From: Aliiruegeria lutimaris | GTDB lineage: Bacteria; Pseudomonadota; Alphaproteobacteria; Rhodobacterales; Rhodobacteraceae | Direction: 5' to 3' | NCBI RefSeq assembly: GCF_900099935.1 | Contig: NZ_FNEK01000010.1 | Span: 41,089 to 105,088 of the forward strand | DNA length: 64,000 bases | Shown: one piece after another, positions 55,066 to 62,381 of the stretch | Numbering within the stretch: the stretch's first letter is position 1 | Layout of the letters: each line of letters starts with the position of its first letter | The notes under the pieces: model-generated | Told to the model about the DNA's origin: nothing | Database searches by the model: none | What the model saw: the letters and a program-made list of their open reading frames with translations, nothing else | Position numbers and translations under genes: made by a program

Positions 55066-57063
55066 TCAGGACGCTCCTTCGGGAATGGCATGCTGGGTGA
55101 CAACGGAATAGATCCGGTAGCAGCGCATGCAGCGTTGCGCCTCGGCATAGGCTTCCTTTTCGCAGATGGTCTGCTCGACCTCGCCGAACATGTGCTTGCG
55201 CAGCTCCGGGTCGAGTTCGGGGTTATGCACGCGATAGGCGTTGCGCACCGGGGCCTCCACCACGTCGCTGGCCAGGAAGCGGTTGTCCGAGATCAGGTCC
55301 CGCATCCGGGAACGCTTGAAGAAGCGTTGTGTGCCGAGCTGCACCCAGTCGTCAATATTGCGCGCGGCCTTGAGGCCGGCGGCCATCGCATAGATCAGCG
55401 TCGAGGGGCCGGTCACGCAGTCGCCACCGGCAAAGACGCCGGGGCGCGAGGTCGCAAGCCCCTTGTCGGCCGACACGCAGCGCCACTTGTCGAAGGCGAT
55501 CCCATCCCCTTCGACAAGCGTGCCATCCTCGACCTGTTGGCCGATGGCGGCAATGAAAGTGTCGCATGGAAGGGTGAACTCGGAACCGGGGATGGGGCGC
55601 ACGCTGCGCCGTCCACTTTCATCGGGCTCGGTCTGCTCCATGCGGACCAGCTCGACGCCCGTGACCTTCCCATTCTCGGTGATCAGCCGGGTCGGGTTGG
55701 TGAGCGTGTGGAAATGGATGTCCTCCGCACCCGCCGCCACGATTTCCTCCTCGTCGGCCGGCATGTCCTCCCGCGTCCGGCGATAGATCACATGGACATT
55801 GTCGGCGCCTAGCCGGACCGCCGAGCGCAGGCAGTCCATCGCCACGTTGCCACCGCCCACGACGACGACCTCGCCTTTCATGTCGAGCCGTTCGATTCCA
55901 TCCACGTGGTCATGCACCTTCAGCAGGAACTCGATGCCGCTGAAATAGCCATCGCGCGCGACGCTCTCGCCCTCGATGCCGAGCGCGGTGCCCTCCTGGC
56001 AACCAAGGCCGAGGAAGACGGCCTTGTAGCCGCGCGTGAAAAGCTCATCGATGGAGAAGTCCCGCCCGAGTTGCTGGCCGAACAGGAACCGCCCGCCCAG
56101 TTCGACGATGATGTCGGTCTCCATCGCCAGCGTGTCCTTGGGCAGCCGGTAGGAGGGAATGCCGATCTGGGCCATGCCGCCGGCCTGGTCGGATTTCTCG
56201 AACACATCCACCTGGTAGCCGTGCAGAAGCAGGTGATAGGCGCAGGAAACACCCGCCGGCCCGGCACCGATCACGGCGATCTTCATGCTGTCATCCAGCG
56301 GTTTGCGGATCATGTCGCGGGTGAACTTGAGCGCCTGCGGGCCCTTCTGCTTGTCGGCCACGAAACGCTTGAGCGTCTTGATGCCCACGGCTTCGTCCAC
56401 GAATTTCCGCCGGCACGCCATCTCGCAATAGCGCACGCAAACCCGGCCACAGGTCGCCGCCATCGGGTATTTCTGCAGCAGCACGCCAAGCGACCGCTCG
56501 GGTCGTCCATCGCGGATATAGTCAATGTAACGCGGCACGTTGATCTTGGAGGGGCAGGCTTCGATACAGGGCGCGGTCATGTAGGCCATACCGTGCTGGG
56601 CGCGGATCGGTCGGTGATGGGCGATCTCGGTTTCCACCTTATCGCGGTAGTTCCGGATCACATCCAGCAGCGCCACCGCACAGGTCTGACCGAGGCCGCA
56701 CAGCGAGGTTTGACGCATCTGCTCGCCCAGCATCTCGATATCGTCGAAATCGAGTGGAGAATCGAGCCCACGGCGCATCTTGTCGAGCGCGTCACGCACC
56801 AGCACGGTGCCCATCCGGCAGGGCGTGCAGGCGCCGCAGGACTGCTCGGCGGCCTTGTTCATGTAGTGGTAGAGCGCATCGACCAGGCTCACATTCTCAT
56901 CGAACACGAAAAACCCGCGATCCCCGAAAAACGCGCGGATGCCGTTGCCTTCGTCGAACTCGTCGAAATTGGTCAGGGCGGAGAGGCGGGTCTCGGCGCC
57001 TTCTGCCTCGGCCTGAGGGTCGTGCACCACTCCATCCCATACCCCAAAGGCAATTTTCGACAT
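55066..57063 (-). CDS. NuoF-GltD-like iron-sulfur flavoprotein, partner of HydA
   Basis: 665 residues. N-terminus: the C-terminal iron-sulfur part of NuoF (SCGACTPCRMG, then SLCGLGQTC) without the NADH/FMN domain. Next a DPYD-like [4Fe-4S] domain (CIEACPSKINVP, CGRVCVRYCEMACRR). Then a pyridine-nucleotide oxidoreductase: FAD loop VIGAGPAGVSCAYHL, NAD(P) loop VVGGGNVAMDCLRSAVRLGA, GVFAGGDCVTGPSTLIYAMAAG. A final CMRCYRI may bind another cluster. It probably passes electrons between NAD(P)H and HydA. The ATG at 57063 with GGAGG is chosen over a longer frame. Confidence 0.88.
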   Translation of the reverse strand: MSKIAFGVWDGVVHDPQAEAEGAETRLSALTNFDEFDEGNGIRAFFGDRGFFVFDENVSLVDALYHYMNKAAEQSCGACTPCRMGTVLVRDALDKMRRGLDSPLDFDDIEMLGEQMRQTSLCGLGQTCAVALLDVIRNYRDKVETEIAHHRPIRAQHGMAYMTAPCIEACPSKINVPRYIDYIRDGRPERSLGVLLQKYPMAATCGRVCVRYCEMACRRKFVDEAVGIKTLKRFVADKQKGPQALKFTRDMIRKPLDDSMKIAVIGAGPAGVSCAYHLLLHGYQVDVFEKSDQAGGMAQIGIPSYRLPKDTLAMETDIIVELGGRFLFGQQLGRDFSIDELFTRGYKAVFLGLGCQEGTALGIEGESVARDGYFSGIEFLLKVHDHVDGIERLDMKGEVVVVGGGNVAMDCLRSAVRLGADNVHVIYRRTREDMPADEEEIVAAGAEDIHFHTLTNPTRLITENGKVTGVELVRMEQTEPDESGRRSVRPIPGSEFTLPCDTFIAAIGQQVEDGTLVEGDGIAFDKWRCVSADKGLATSRPGVFAGGDCVTGPSTLIYAMAAGLKAARNIDDWVQLGTQRFFKRSRMRDLISDNRFLASDVVEAPVRNAYRVHNPELDPELRKHMFGEVEQTICEKEAYAEAQRCMRCYRIYSVVTQHAIPEGAS

Positions 57064-57147
57064 ACGCCATCCTCCTTGGCCAACCGTGGCGGCAGGCCGC
57101 CAATCGGGGCCGACGTTACCGCAAGGTAAAACACGCCAATAAGCCAA

Positions 57148-57169
57148 GTTTGATGGAAAACCATCAAAC
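57148..57169. promoter_or_regulatory. 22-bp palindromic operator between the hydrogenase operon and lacI-type gene
   Basis: Perfect inverted repeat: left arm GTTTGATGG (57148-57156), spacer AAAA, right arm CCATCAAAC (57161-57169). It lies 85 bases from the flavoprotein ATG and 59 from the LacI-type ATG. On the minus strand a TTGATG inside it, 17 bases, then GCTTAT could form the hydrogenase promoter, so binding would block transcription of both genes. Assignment to the adjacent regulator is inferred from position. Confidence 0.7.
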
Positions 57170-57227
57170 GGGGATGACAGGGCGCCGCAGCCTGACTAAT
57201 CTTCGGACACGGAAGGCTTGAGGCGGC

Positions 57228-58241
57228 ATGGCACGAAAAGCGACCCTGACGGATGTTGCGCGCGAGGCGGGCGTGTCGATTGCCACGGTCGACCGCGTGA
57301 TCAACAGTCGCGGTGGCGTAGAGCGATCCAAGGAAGAGAAGGTGATGCGCGCGGCACGCCTGCTCGAACTGGACCGGCGGCTGGACTTTGCCAGTTCCCA
57401 GATCCGCCGGGTGGCCGTCATGGTGCAACCGCCGACCAATCCGTTCCACGCCGAGTTGCAGGCCGGCATCGAGACCGCGCGCAAGATGCTCGCACCACTC
57501 TCCGTGCAGATGCAGGTCGTACACATTCCTCTGGGCGGCCATGCCGACATTGCCAAGCGGATACGTGGTTTGCGGAGCTGGGCCGACGGACTGATCATCT
57601 CGACATCCGATGTTCCCGAAATTGCCGAGGCGATCCGCAGCATCAGCGATGCGATCCCGGTGATCACGCTCGCCACGGACATCGCCGACTGCGGCCGTGT
57701 TGCCTATGTCGGCCCGAATGACGAGCGCTCCGGGCGGATCGCCGGCGATCTGCTGGGGATGTTCATGGGCGAGAGTGGCGGGCATGTGATGATGCTGGTC
57801 GGCCGGCTGGACATGGCCGGGCACAGGGCGCGTGCGAAAGGGTTCTCCGAGATCCTGCAACGCCGGCATCCGCAATGCGTGTTGTCGCGGATGATCGAAA
57901 CGGGCGAGCAGCGCGACCTTGCCCATCAGCTGGTCCATCGGAGCCTGAAAGCCGATCCGTTCATCCGTGGCATCTACCTTTTGTCGGTCGGAGCAACGGA
58001 AGTGGTGGAAGCGGTGGAAGGGCTTGGCCGGCAGGGAACCGTTCATATCGTGTCGCATGAGTTGACGTCGAATCGTCGGGAGCTTCTGCGTCAGCGCCGC
58101 ATCCACGCCGTTCTGGACCAGAACCCGCGGCGGGAAACGCGCCTTGCCGCCGAAGCGATTGCCTGCCAACTCGGTCGCCTCGCCAAGGTCGAGGAACCCC
58201 TGGAAACCAATGCGCAGATCTTCATGGCCGAGAATGTCTGA
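57228..58241 (+). CDS. LacI-family transcriptional regulator
   Basis: 337 residues. N-terminal helix-turn-helix: ATLTDVAREAGVSIATVDRVINSRGGVERSKEEK, then a periplasmic-binding-like sensor domain (VAVMVQPPTNPFHAELQAGI, DGLIISTSDVPEIAEA, AYVGPNDERSGRIAG, HIVSHELTSNRRELLRQ). This layout resembles the sugar- or ribose-binding LacI/AraC-ligand branch (RbsB-like). Divergent from the hydrogenase operon with a perfect palindrome in between, so it is the likely local regulator; its effector could be the ligand imported by the operon's ABC transporter. Confidence 0.9.
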   Translation: MARKATLTDVAREAGVSIATVDRVINSRGGVERSKEEKVMRAARLLELDRRLDFASSQIRRVAVMVQPPTNPFHAELQAGIETARKMLAPLSVQMQVVHIPLGGHADIAKRIRGLRSWADGLIISTSDVPEIAEAIRSISDAIPVITLATDIADCGRVAYVGPNDERSGRIAGDLLGMFMGESGGHVMMLVGRLDMAGHRARAKGFSEILQRRHPQCVLSRMIETGEQRDLAHQLVHRSLKADPFIRGIYLLSVGATEVVEAVEGLGRQGTVHIVSHELTSNRRELLRQRRIHAVLDQNPRRETRLAAEAIACQLGRLAKVEEPLETNAQIFMAENV

Positions 58242-58371
58242 CATGGTGGAAATCGGGACGGGTTTCGACAGCTCCACTCCTGCTGCAGCGCGGCAAGATT
58301 CTATAATTCTAAACGAAATTTGACAGGACGACCCATGCGCCCGCAGCAAGGCGGGCATTCAGCCCCGCCAA

Positions 58372-58399
58372 TTGTTAGCGCAATCATAAGGGCTATATT
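58372..58399 (+). promoter_or_regulatory. Putative promoter of the DUF1127 gene
   Basis: TTGTTA (58372-58377), 16 bases, TATATT (58394-58399). It would give a leader of about 55 bases containing the inverted repeat CCGTTA-GCGA-TAACGG (58412-58427). Confidence 0.5.
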
Positions 58400-58411
58400 G
58401 GGGACAAGACG

Positions 58412-58427
58412 CCGTTAGCGATAACGG
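58412..58427 (+). repeat. Inverted repeat in the DUF1127 leader
   Basis: CCGTTA (58412-58417), spacer GCGA, TAACGG (58422-58427). As RNA it is a small hairpin 35 bases before the start codon; as DNA it is a possible operator just after the transcription start. Confidence 0.4.
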
Positions 58428-58461
58428 AAACACGGAACAAAAAGTACCAAGGATTAGATTC

Positions 58462-58680
58462 ATGAGCATGAACGACGCTGTTTTCGCCCCCGCCCCGCTG
58501 TTTGAAGCCCCCCGCCGTATTCTCGCTGATTTTGCCGCATGGCGCCGCCGCTATGCCCATTACCGCGAGACGATGTCCGAGTTGAACAGGCTTGATGATC
58601 GCGATCTGGCGGATCTCAACATGAGCCGCGCGGATTTCCACTTCCTCGCCAAGAAAGCGGCCGAGGAAGCTTGCGCCTGA
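58462..58680 (+). CDS. DUF1127 domain protein
   Basis: 72 residues ending in the DUF1127 (YjiS-like) domain: FAAWRRRYAHYRETMSELNRLDDRDLADLNMSRADFHFLAKKAA. Arg-rich small proteins of this family are abundant in alphaproteobacteria and some bind RNA or affect phosphate and stress responses; the role here is unknown. ATG at 58462, AAGGA upstream, own promoter and terminator. Confidence 0.85.
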   Translation: MSMNDAVFAPAPLFEAPRRILADFAAWRRRYAHYRETMSELNRLDDRDLADLNMSRADFHFLAKKAAEEACA

Positions 58681-58724
58681 AACGCCGGATCTGACCGGCA
58701 CGCCTGCCGGTCGCCAGACGAACG

Positions 58725-58762
58725 AAAACGCCCGCTGCCCGTCAGCGGGCGTTCTGTTTTTT
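58725..58762 (+). terminator. Rho-independent terminator after the DUF1127 gene
   Basis: Stem AACGCCCGCTG / CAGCGGGCGTT (58727-58737, 58743-58753) with loop CCCGT, then CTGTTTTTT. Confidence 0.93.
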
Positions 58763-58807
58763 GAAAAGGCCGTCTGATGTCAGATCAGGACTGAACAACT
58801 ACCGGCT

Positions 58808-59146
58808 GTGCAGCAAGCCCTGCGCTACGGTGGCCCTGTGTTGTTTCCCGGCCTGAAGGGCAAGCCAATTTCCGACATGACCATGAGCAAGCACATGCGG
58901 GATCGGGGCATGAGCGCCCGCCCGCACGGGTTCAGATCGTCCTTGCGTACATGGGCCGAGGAAACAGGCCAGCCCTTCGAGGTGGCCGAAACCGCGCTTG
59001 GGCATGTGATCGGCAATGCCGTGGAAAGAGCCTATCAGCGATCCGACCTGATCGAGAAGCGCCGTCCCTTCATGGCTTCCTGGGCTGACCATGTGACAGG
59101 CAAGGCCACCTCGAGTGTTGTGAAACTGAACGAGGCACGGTCATGA
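58808..59146 (+). pseudogene. Tyrosine-recombinase integrase, C-terminal fragment
   Basis: Only the catalytic end of a phage-type integrase is present: SKHMRDRGM, HGFRSSLRTWAEE (the His-x-x-Arg pair), LGHVIGNAVERAYQRSD (His and the nucleophilic Tyr) and a short tail. The N-terminal arm-binding and core-binding domains and the first Arg are missing, and no full-length frame precedes it. It starts just after the DUF1127 terminator, marking one end of an integrative island. The stop overlaps the next start (ATGA). Confidence 0.8.
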
Positions 59147-59544
59147 AGAAGTACAAAATTGCTGGCATCGACCGTGGACCGGCTACTTCTCGCGTTGTGG
59201 AAAACTCTCTCTACCGAGCAATCAAATGCGCCGGGAGTGGCGACATGGACGGGATGTTTGCGGCTGTTGAGACGATGGCCGACAATTACGAGGCAATTCC
59301 GGCCGAAAACGTGACCGTCCTGCTTAGGGCGGCATTGATGGCGGAGCCACCCACGCAGATGGGCCGCCGGCCCATGGGTGTGAATGACAGAATAGTCCGC
59401 CTTTGCGATGGTATCGCGGCAATCCAGGGAAAAAAGATATCACGAAGAAGAAGTTCGCGAGATTTGGAGCGCTGTATGGCAGAAGCGCGACAAGCGTTTG
59501 GAGCAAATCTCGAACGCTGGGAAAACTTTGAAAACGACGAATAG
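59143..59544 (+). CDS. Hypothetical island protein
   Basis: 133 residues, MKKYKIAGIDRGPATSRVVE at the start, a helical middle (CAGSGDMDGMFAAVETMADNYEAIPAENVTVLLRAALMAE) and a basic then acidic end. No family recognised. The first ATG overlaps the integrase stop, which suggests it belongs to the same element. Codon use is more AT-rich than the surrounding chromosome. Confidence 0.5.
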   Translation: MKKYKIAGIDRGPATSRVVENSLYRAIKCAGSGDMDGMFAAVETMADNYEAIPAENVTVLLRAALMAEPPTQMGRRPMGVNDRIVRLCDGIAAIQGKKISRRRSSRDLERCMAEARQAFGANLERWENFENDE

Positions 59545-59649
59545 GCCTATTTTCTTGGTCCGCCAGAAAGTACCGGACTTGTTGTCGGTGCATTGAGGTT
59601 CTGGATCATTGAGAATCACCCCATGACTTCAATCTTCATGGGAAATCAC

Positions 59650-59844
59650 ATGACCGACCAATTTCTAACCGACCGCGAAGTTGCCGAACGCCTTGGCGTC
59701 TCGAAGGCGACCGTGTGGCGTCACGCCGCCGCTGGGATACTTCCCAGGCCTGTAAAGCTGGGCCACTCTTCCCGCTGGCCGGAAAGCGACATTGCCGAGG
59801 CCGTTGACCGCCTCAAAGCCCAGCGCGATGGCGAGGCTGCGTGA
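59650..59844 (+). CDS. AlpA/excisionase-type helix-turn-helix protein
   Basis: 64 residues: MTDQFLTDREVAERLGVSKATVWRHAAAGILPRPVKLGHSSRWPESDIAEAV. This is the DNA-binding HTH of AlpA or phage excisionase proteins (FLTxxEVAxxLGVSxxTVxR). ATG at 59650 chosen; in-frame ATGs 27 bases earlier (59623) exist. Such proteins activate or assist excision of islands, which fits the integrase remnant beside it. Confidence 0.78.
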   Translation: MTDQFLTDREVAERLGVSKATVWRHAAAGILPRPVKLGHSSRWPESDIAEAVDRLKAQRDGEAA

Positions 59845-59847
59845 CCG

Positions 59848-60039
59848 ATGACCGACAAAAGGAATTCCCCGGCCGCTTGGGGCGGCGGCACGGGGTGGAA
59901 TAATTCGCTTGGACGGGCGAACGACCCGAAATTAGCGCGATTTTCGCTGAAAGGAACCGTGCGCGGCTGGCGGGTAGGAAATTTGCGGCTCGAAGCCGGA
60001 ACGGACTGGAACGATTTTTTGACGGAGGTGCAGCCATGA
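59848..60039 (+). CDS. Small hypothetical island protein
   Basis: 63 residues, MTDKRNSPAAWGGGTGWNNS at the start, then LARFSLKGTVRGWRVGNLRLEAGTDWNDFLTEVQP. No family recognised. It begins four bases after the HTH gene and its stop overlaps the start of the DUF3631 gene, so it is in the same transcript. Confidence 0.5.
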   Translation: MTDKRNSPAAWGGGTGWNNSLGRANDPKLARFSLKGTVRGWRVGNLRLEAGTDWNDFLTEVQP

Positions 60040-61403
60040 ACGCGCCCGAACCCGAACCGTTCGAAATGGACGGCAAGACGATAGATGCAGCAAAGGTGGC
60101 CGAACTCGCTCGACTGACGCCGATGGAATACGACCGCCAGCGGCAGGCCAAGGCTGAAGAAATGCGCGTGAGAATGGCTACGCTTGATGCCGAGGTGGAA
60201 CGGGCGCGGGGCCGCACAAGGACAGTCGAGGAAAGCGGCGACTCGATTGTCGAGCAATTGCAGCCGTGGGAATCGGGAGTGAATGGCGCGGAACTGGCGG
60301 ACGAAATCCACGACACCTTGTGCCGCCACATAACATTTCAAGAAGAAGGCGATCCTATTGCGGCAACCTTGTGGATCCTTGGAACATACCTGATGGACAT
60401 TTGGCGGCTCTGGCCGAAAGTGTTTATCTCGTCGCCCGCAAAGCGCTGCGGGAAAAGCAGTCTCACCGAACTGATAGAGGCCCAAGTTCATCGGCCCATG
60501 CTGGTGTCTAACATCTCTGCTGCTGCCTTGTTCCGTACTATTGAGGCTTACGCGCCTACTATCCTTCTCGATGAAAGCGATACGTTCCTTACCCAGAATT
60601 ACGAAGCCAACGGAATCTTGAACGCCGGTCACACGCGAAGAACCGCATTCGTGGTTCGTCTCGTTGGCGATGCTCATGAGCCATGCAAGTTCTCGGTTTG
60701 GGCGGCTCAGGTAGTAACCGGCATCGGCAAGCAGCGCGATACGCTTGAAGACCGCTCCATCCGCATCGATCTGAAGCGACAGCTACCGGGCGAGCGTAAG
60801 GCAAAGATCCCCGTTGATCTGTTCAGTTCGCGCACCGAAACCCGCCGCAAGGCACTGCGCTGGGCTGAAGACAGCAAGCAAGCCATTGGCGCAGCAACGA
60901 ACGAACCGGGCGACTGCGGAAACGACCGAGCGCAGGACAACTGGACGCCGCTTTTTCGCATCGCCGCTGTTCTCGGCGGCCACTGGCCCGAGCGCATACG
61001 GACGGCCTATCTCGTGAAGGAATCCGCACGGGAAGCGGATGACGAGGATGACGAGGATGACGAGGATGACGAGGATGACGCCGCGCTAATGCTTTTGCAC
61101 GACATGCACGAGGTGTTCAAAAGAAAGAATGCCGACCGCGTTTCGTCGGAAGACATGCAATTGTGCCTTGAAAATATGGAAGACCGTCCCTGGGCCGAGT
61201 GGTCGCGAGGGTCCCCGATCAACAAGACTGGTATTGCCCGCAAGGTGAGGGCGTTTGACGTGCGGGCGCGCAAGCTGCGGATTGGTGGCGAAGCGAAGAA
61301 TGGGTACGAACGAAGCGACGTTGAGGACGCCTGTACGCGGTATGCTTCCCAGAACACCCACTCTCTAAGTGGAACACTGGAACAAGCGAATATAAACAAT
61401 TAG
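60036..61403 (+). CDS. DUF3631 helicase/primase-like protein, with an in-frame amber stop
   Basis: 455 residues up to the TAG. The ATPase core is clear: WPKVFISSPAKRCGKSSLTEL (Walker A-like), ILLDESDTFLTQNYEANGILNAGHTRRTAFVVRLVGD, IGKQRDTLEDRSIRIDLKRQLPGER. DUF3631 proteins occur in phages and integrative islands and probably help replicate them. An acidic minisatellite (EDDEDDEDDEDD) lies near residue 340. After the TAG at 61401 the same frame stays open to a TGA at 61569-61571 and ends VPDDWREF, so the original protein may have been about 511 residues. Confidence 0.8.
   Translation: MNAPEPEPFEMDGKTIDAAKVAELARLTPMEYDRQRQAKAEEMRVRMATLDAEVERARGRTRTVEESGDSIVEQLQPWESGVNGAELADEIHDTLCRHITFQEEGDPIAATLWILGTYLMDIWRLWPKVFISSPAKRCGKSSLTELIEAQVHRPMLVSNISAAALFRTIEAYAPTILLDESDTFLTQNYEANGILNAGHTRRTAFVVRLVGDAHEPCKFSVWAAQVVTGIGKQRDTLEDRSIRIDLKRQLPGERKAKIPVDLFSSRTETRRKALRWAEDSKQAIGAATNEPGDCGNDRAQDNWTPLFRIAAVLGGHWPERIRTAYLVKESAREADDEDDEDDEDDEDDAALMLLHDMHEVFKRKNADRVSSEDMQLCLENMEDRPWAEWSRGSPINKTGIARKVRAFDVRARKLRIGGEAKNGYERSDVEDACTRYASQNTHSLSGTLEQANINN
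61038..61080 (+). repeat. 9-bp tandem repeat in the DUF3631 gene
   Basis: Four full copies and one partial copy of GATGACGAG, encoding DDE repeats. Being a multiple of three it keeps frame when copies are gained or lost. Confidence 0.92.
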
Positions 61404-61449
61404 TTAGACGAAAACCTAAGTGGAACGTCAGGCGCAAATGTTCCACTTA
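61364..61449. repeat. Three copies of TAAGTGGAAC around the amber stop
   Basis: Direct copies at 61364-61373 and 61417-61426 and an inverted copy (GTTCCACTTA) at 61440-61449. The first two encode LSGT; the last two form a 10-bp stem with a 13-base loop. They bracket the TAG at 61401. They may be duplicated coding sequence or a structured element. Confidence 0.6.
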
Positions 61450-61570
61450 CGGAACAGCCTAATACATTGAAAAAAAATGAAAGTTCCAGTGTTCCAGATA
61501 GAAACCCGGGTATCGGGGAAGAACACCCTATCGCCGCGCCTTTCGTTCCCGATGACTGGCGGGAGTTCTG

Positions 61571-61651
61571 ATGGATACCGCGGTCGAAATCGTGTAGGAA
61601 CTGATGGCCGCAGGCGTCACGTTCGAGGCTCGCGGCGAGCGGGTGCGCTGA
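61571..61651 (+). pseudogene. Short frame interrupted by an amber codon
   Basis: Begins at an ATG overlapping the TGA of the extended DUF3631 frame (TGATG). It reads MDTAVEIV, then TAG (61595-61597), then ELMAAGVTFEARGERVR and TGA. Reading through the TAG gives a protein-like sequence of 26 codons (VEIV-x-ELMAAGV). No family is certain; it recalls the short genes that follow DUF3631 in alphaproteobacterial islands. It is a likely pseudogene. Confidence 0.45.
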
Positions 61652-62381
61652 CCAGAAACCGACGGCGCACCGGCCTGTCCAGCCCGCGATTGCGTGGATG
61701 TCTTCAGCATAGCCACCTGTCGGGGATTCAAATGTACGGCCTCACACCCTGTTCAGCGCGACCTCAGCCCCGCGATCAGGCAGTTGTGGCGGCGCTGATC
61801 GAGGCCGACACGCTTCACGGGTTCCCGGCCGAGGAAATGTGGGCCACCCTGCTAGCGCAAGAGAAAGGGCTCCATCCAAAAGCAGGGAAATGGACAAGGA
61901 ACTCTCAAAGAGGGAAAAACCGTCCAACCTTTATGTTTTCCCTACAAACACCCCCCACCCTTGGCCGATCGGGGAGGCCGGTGGAACAGTGACGCCCCTA
62001 CACTGTTCTCATGCCCTCGAAAATTTCTTTTACAATGTCGGGTTTGCCGACCTTGCGGTCATTCTCCGCATCGCAGCATCCCCTCCCGTGCGCATTCATC
62101 AACTGCCTTCGGCAAAGTGGACCGGATCTTCGTCACACGCCCAACCGAGGTCAAGTCAGCGGACAAACCTGCCTGATGTTGATGCAGAGAAATTCTACGC
62201 CAAGTGTTGGTCAAGTTGCCGAACATGTCGCGGCAGTGCGGCATACTTCCCCGAACCAGAAATTAAGAATGATCAAATGCGTCGCACTTAAAATCGACCT
62301 CTCAGTGCACAGGCACACTGAGTCTCACTTGCAGACTTAGCTGCTGCGGGTTTTCAACCAGTTCGCTTCCTGCGGCTCAAT
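61652..62381. other. Degenerate end of the island, no convincing gene
   Basis: Frames of 60 to 150 codons exist on both strands but their composition is noncoding and they have no ribosome sites or motifs. A plus-strand frame (61732-61992, starting MYGLTPCSARPQ) carries a possible relic (DTLHGFPAEEMWATLLAQEKG). The base composition changes around 62000 from island to a more AT-rich segment. No attachment-site repeat was found by eye. Confidence 0.5.

Noticed and set aside
52249..55812. Open frame of 1187 codons on the plus strand
   Set aside because: Antisense to hydA, the binding protein and the flavoprotein, which have clear motifs. His/Arg/Gly-rich composition is a GC-rich shadow.
58763..58807. 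tRNA or attachment site at the island's left end
   Set aside because: No cloverleaf or repeated core could be found by eye.
61839..62291. Plus-strand frame of 150 codons in the island tail
   Set aside because: Noncoding composition, no ribosome site and no motif.
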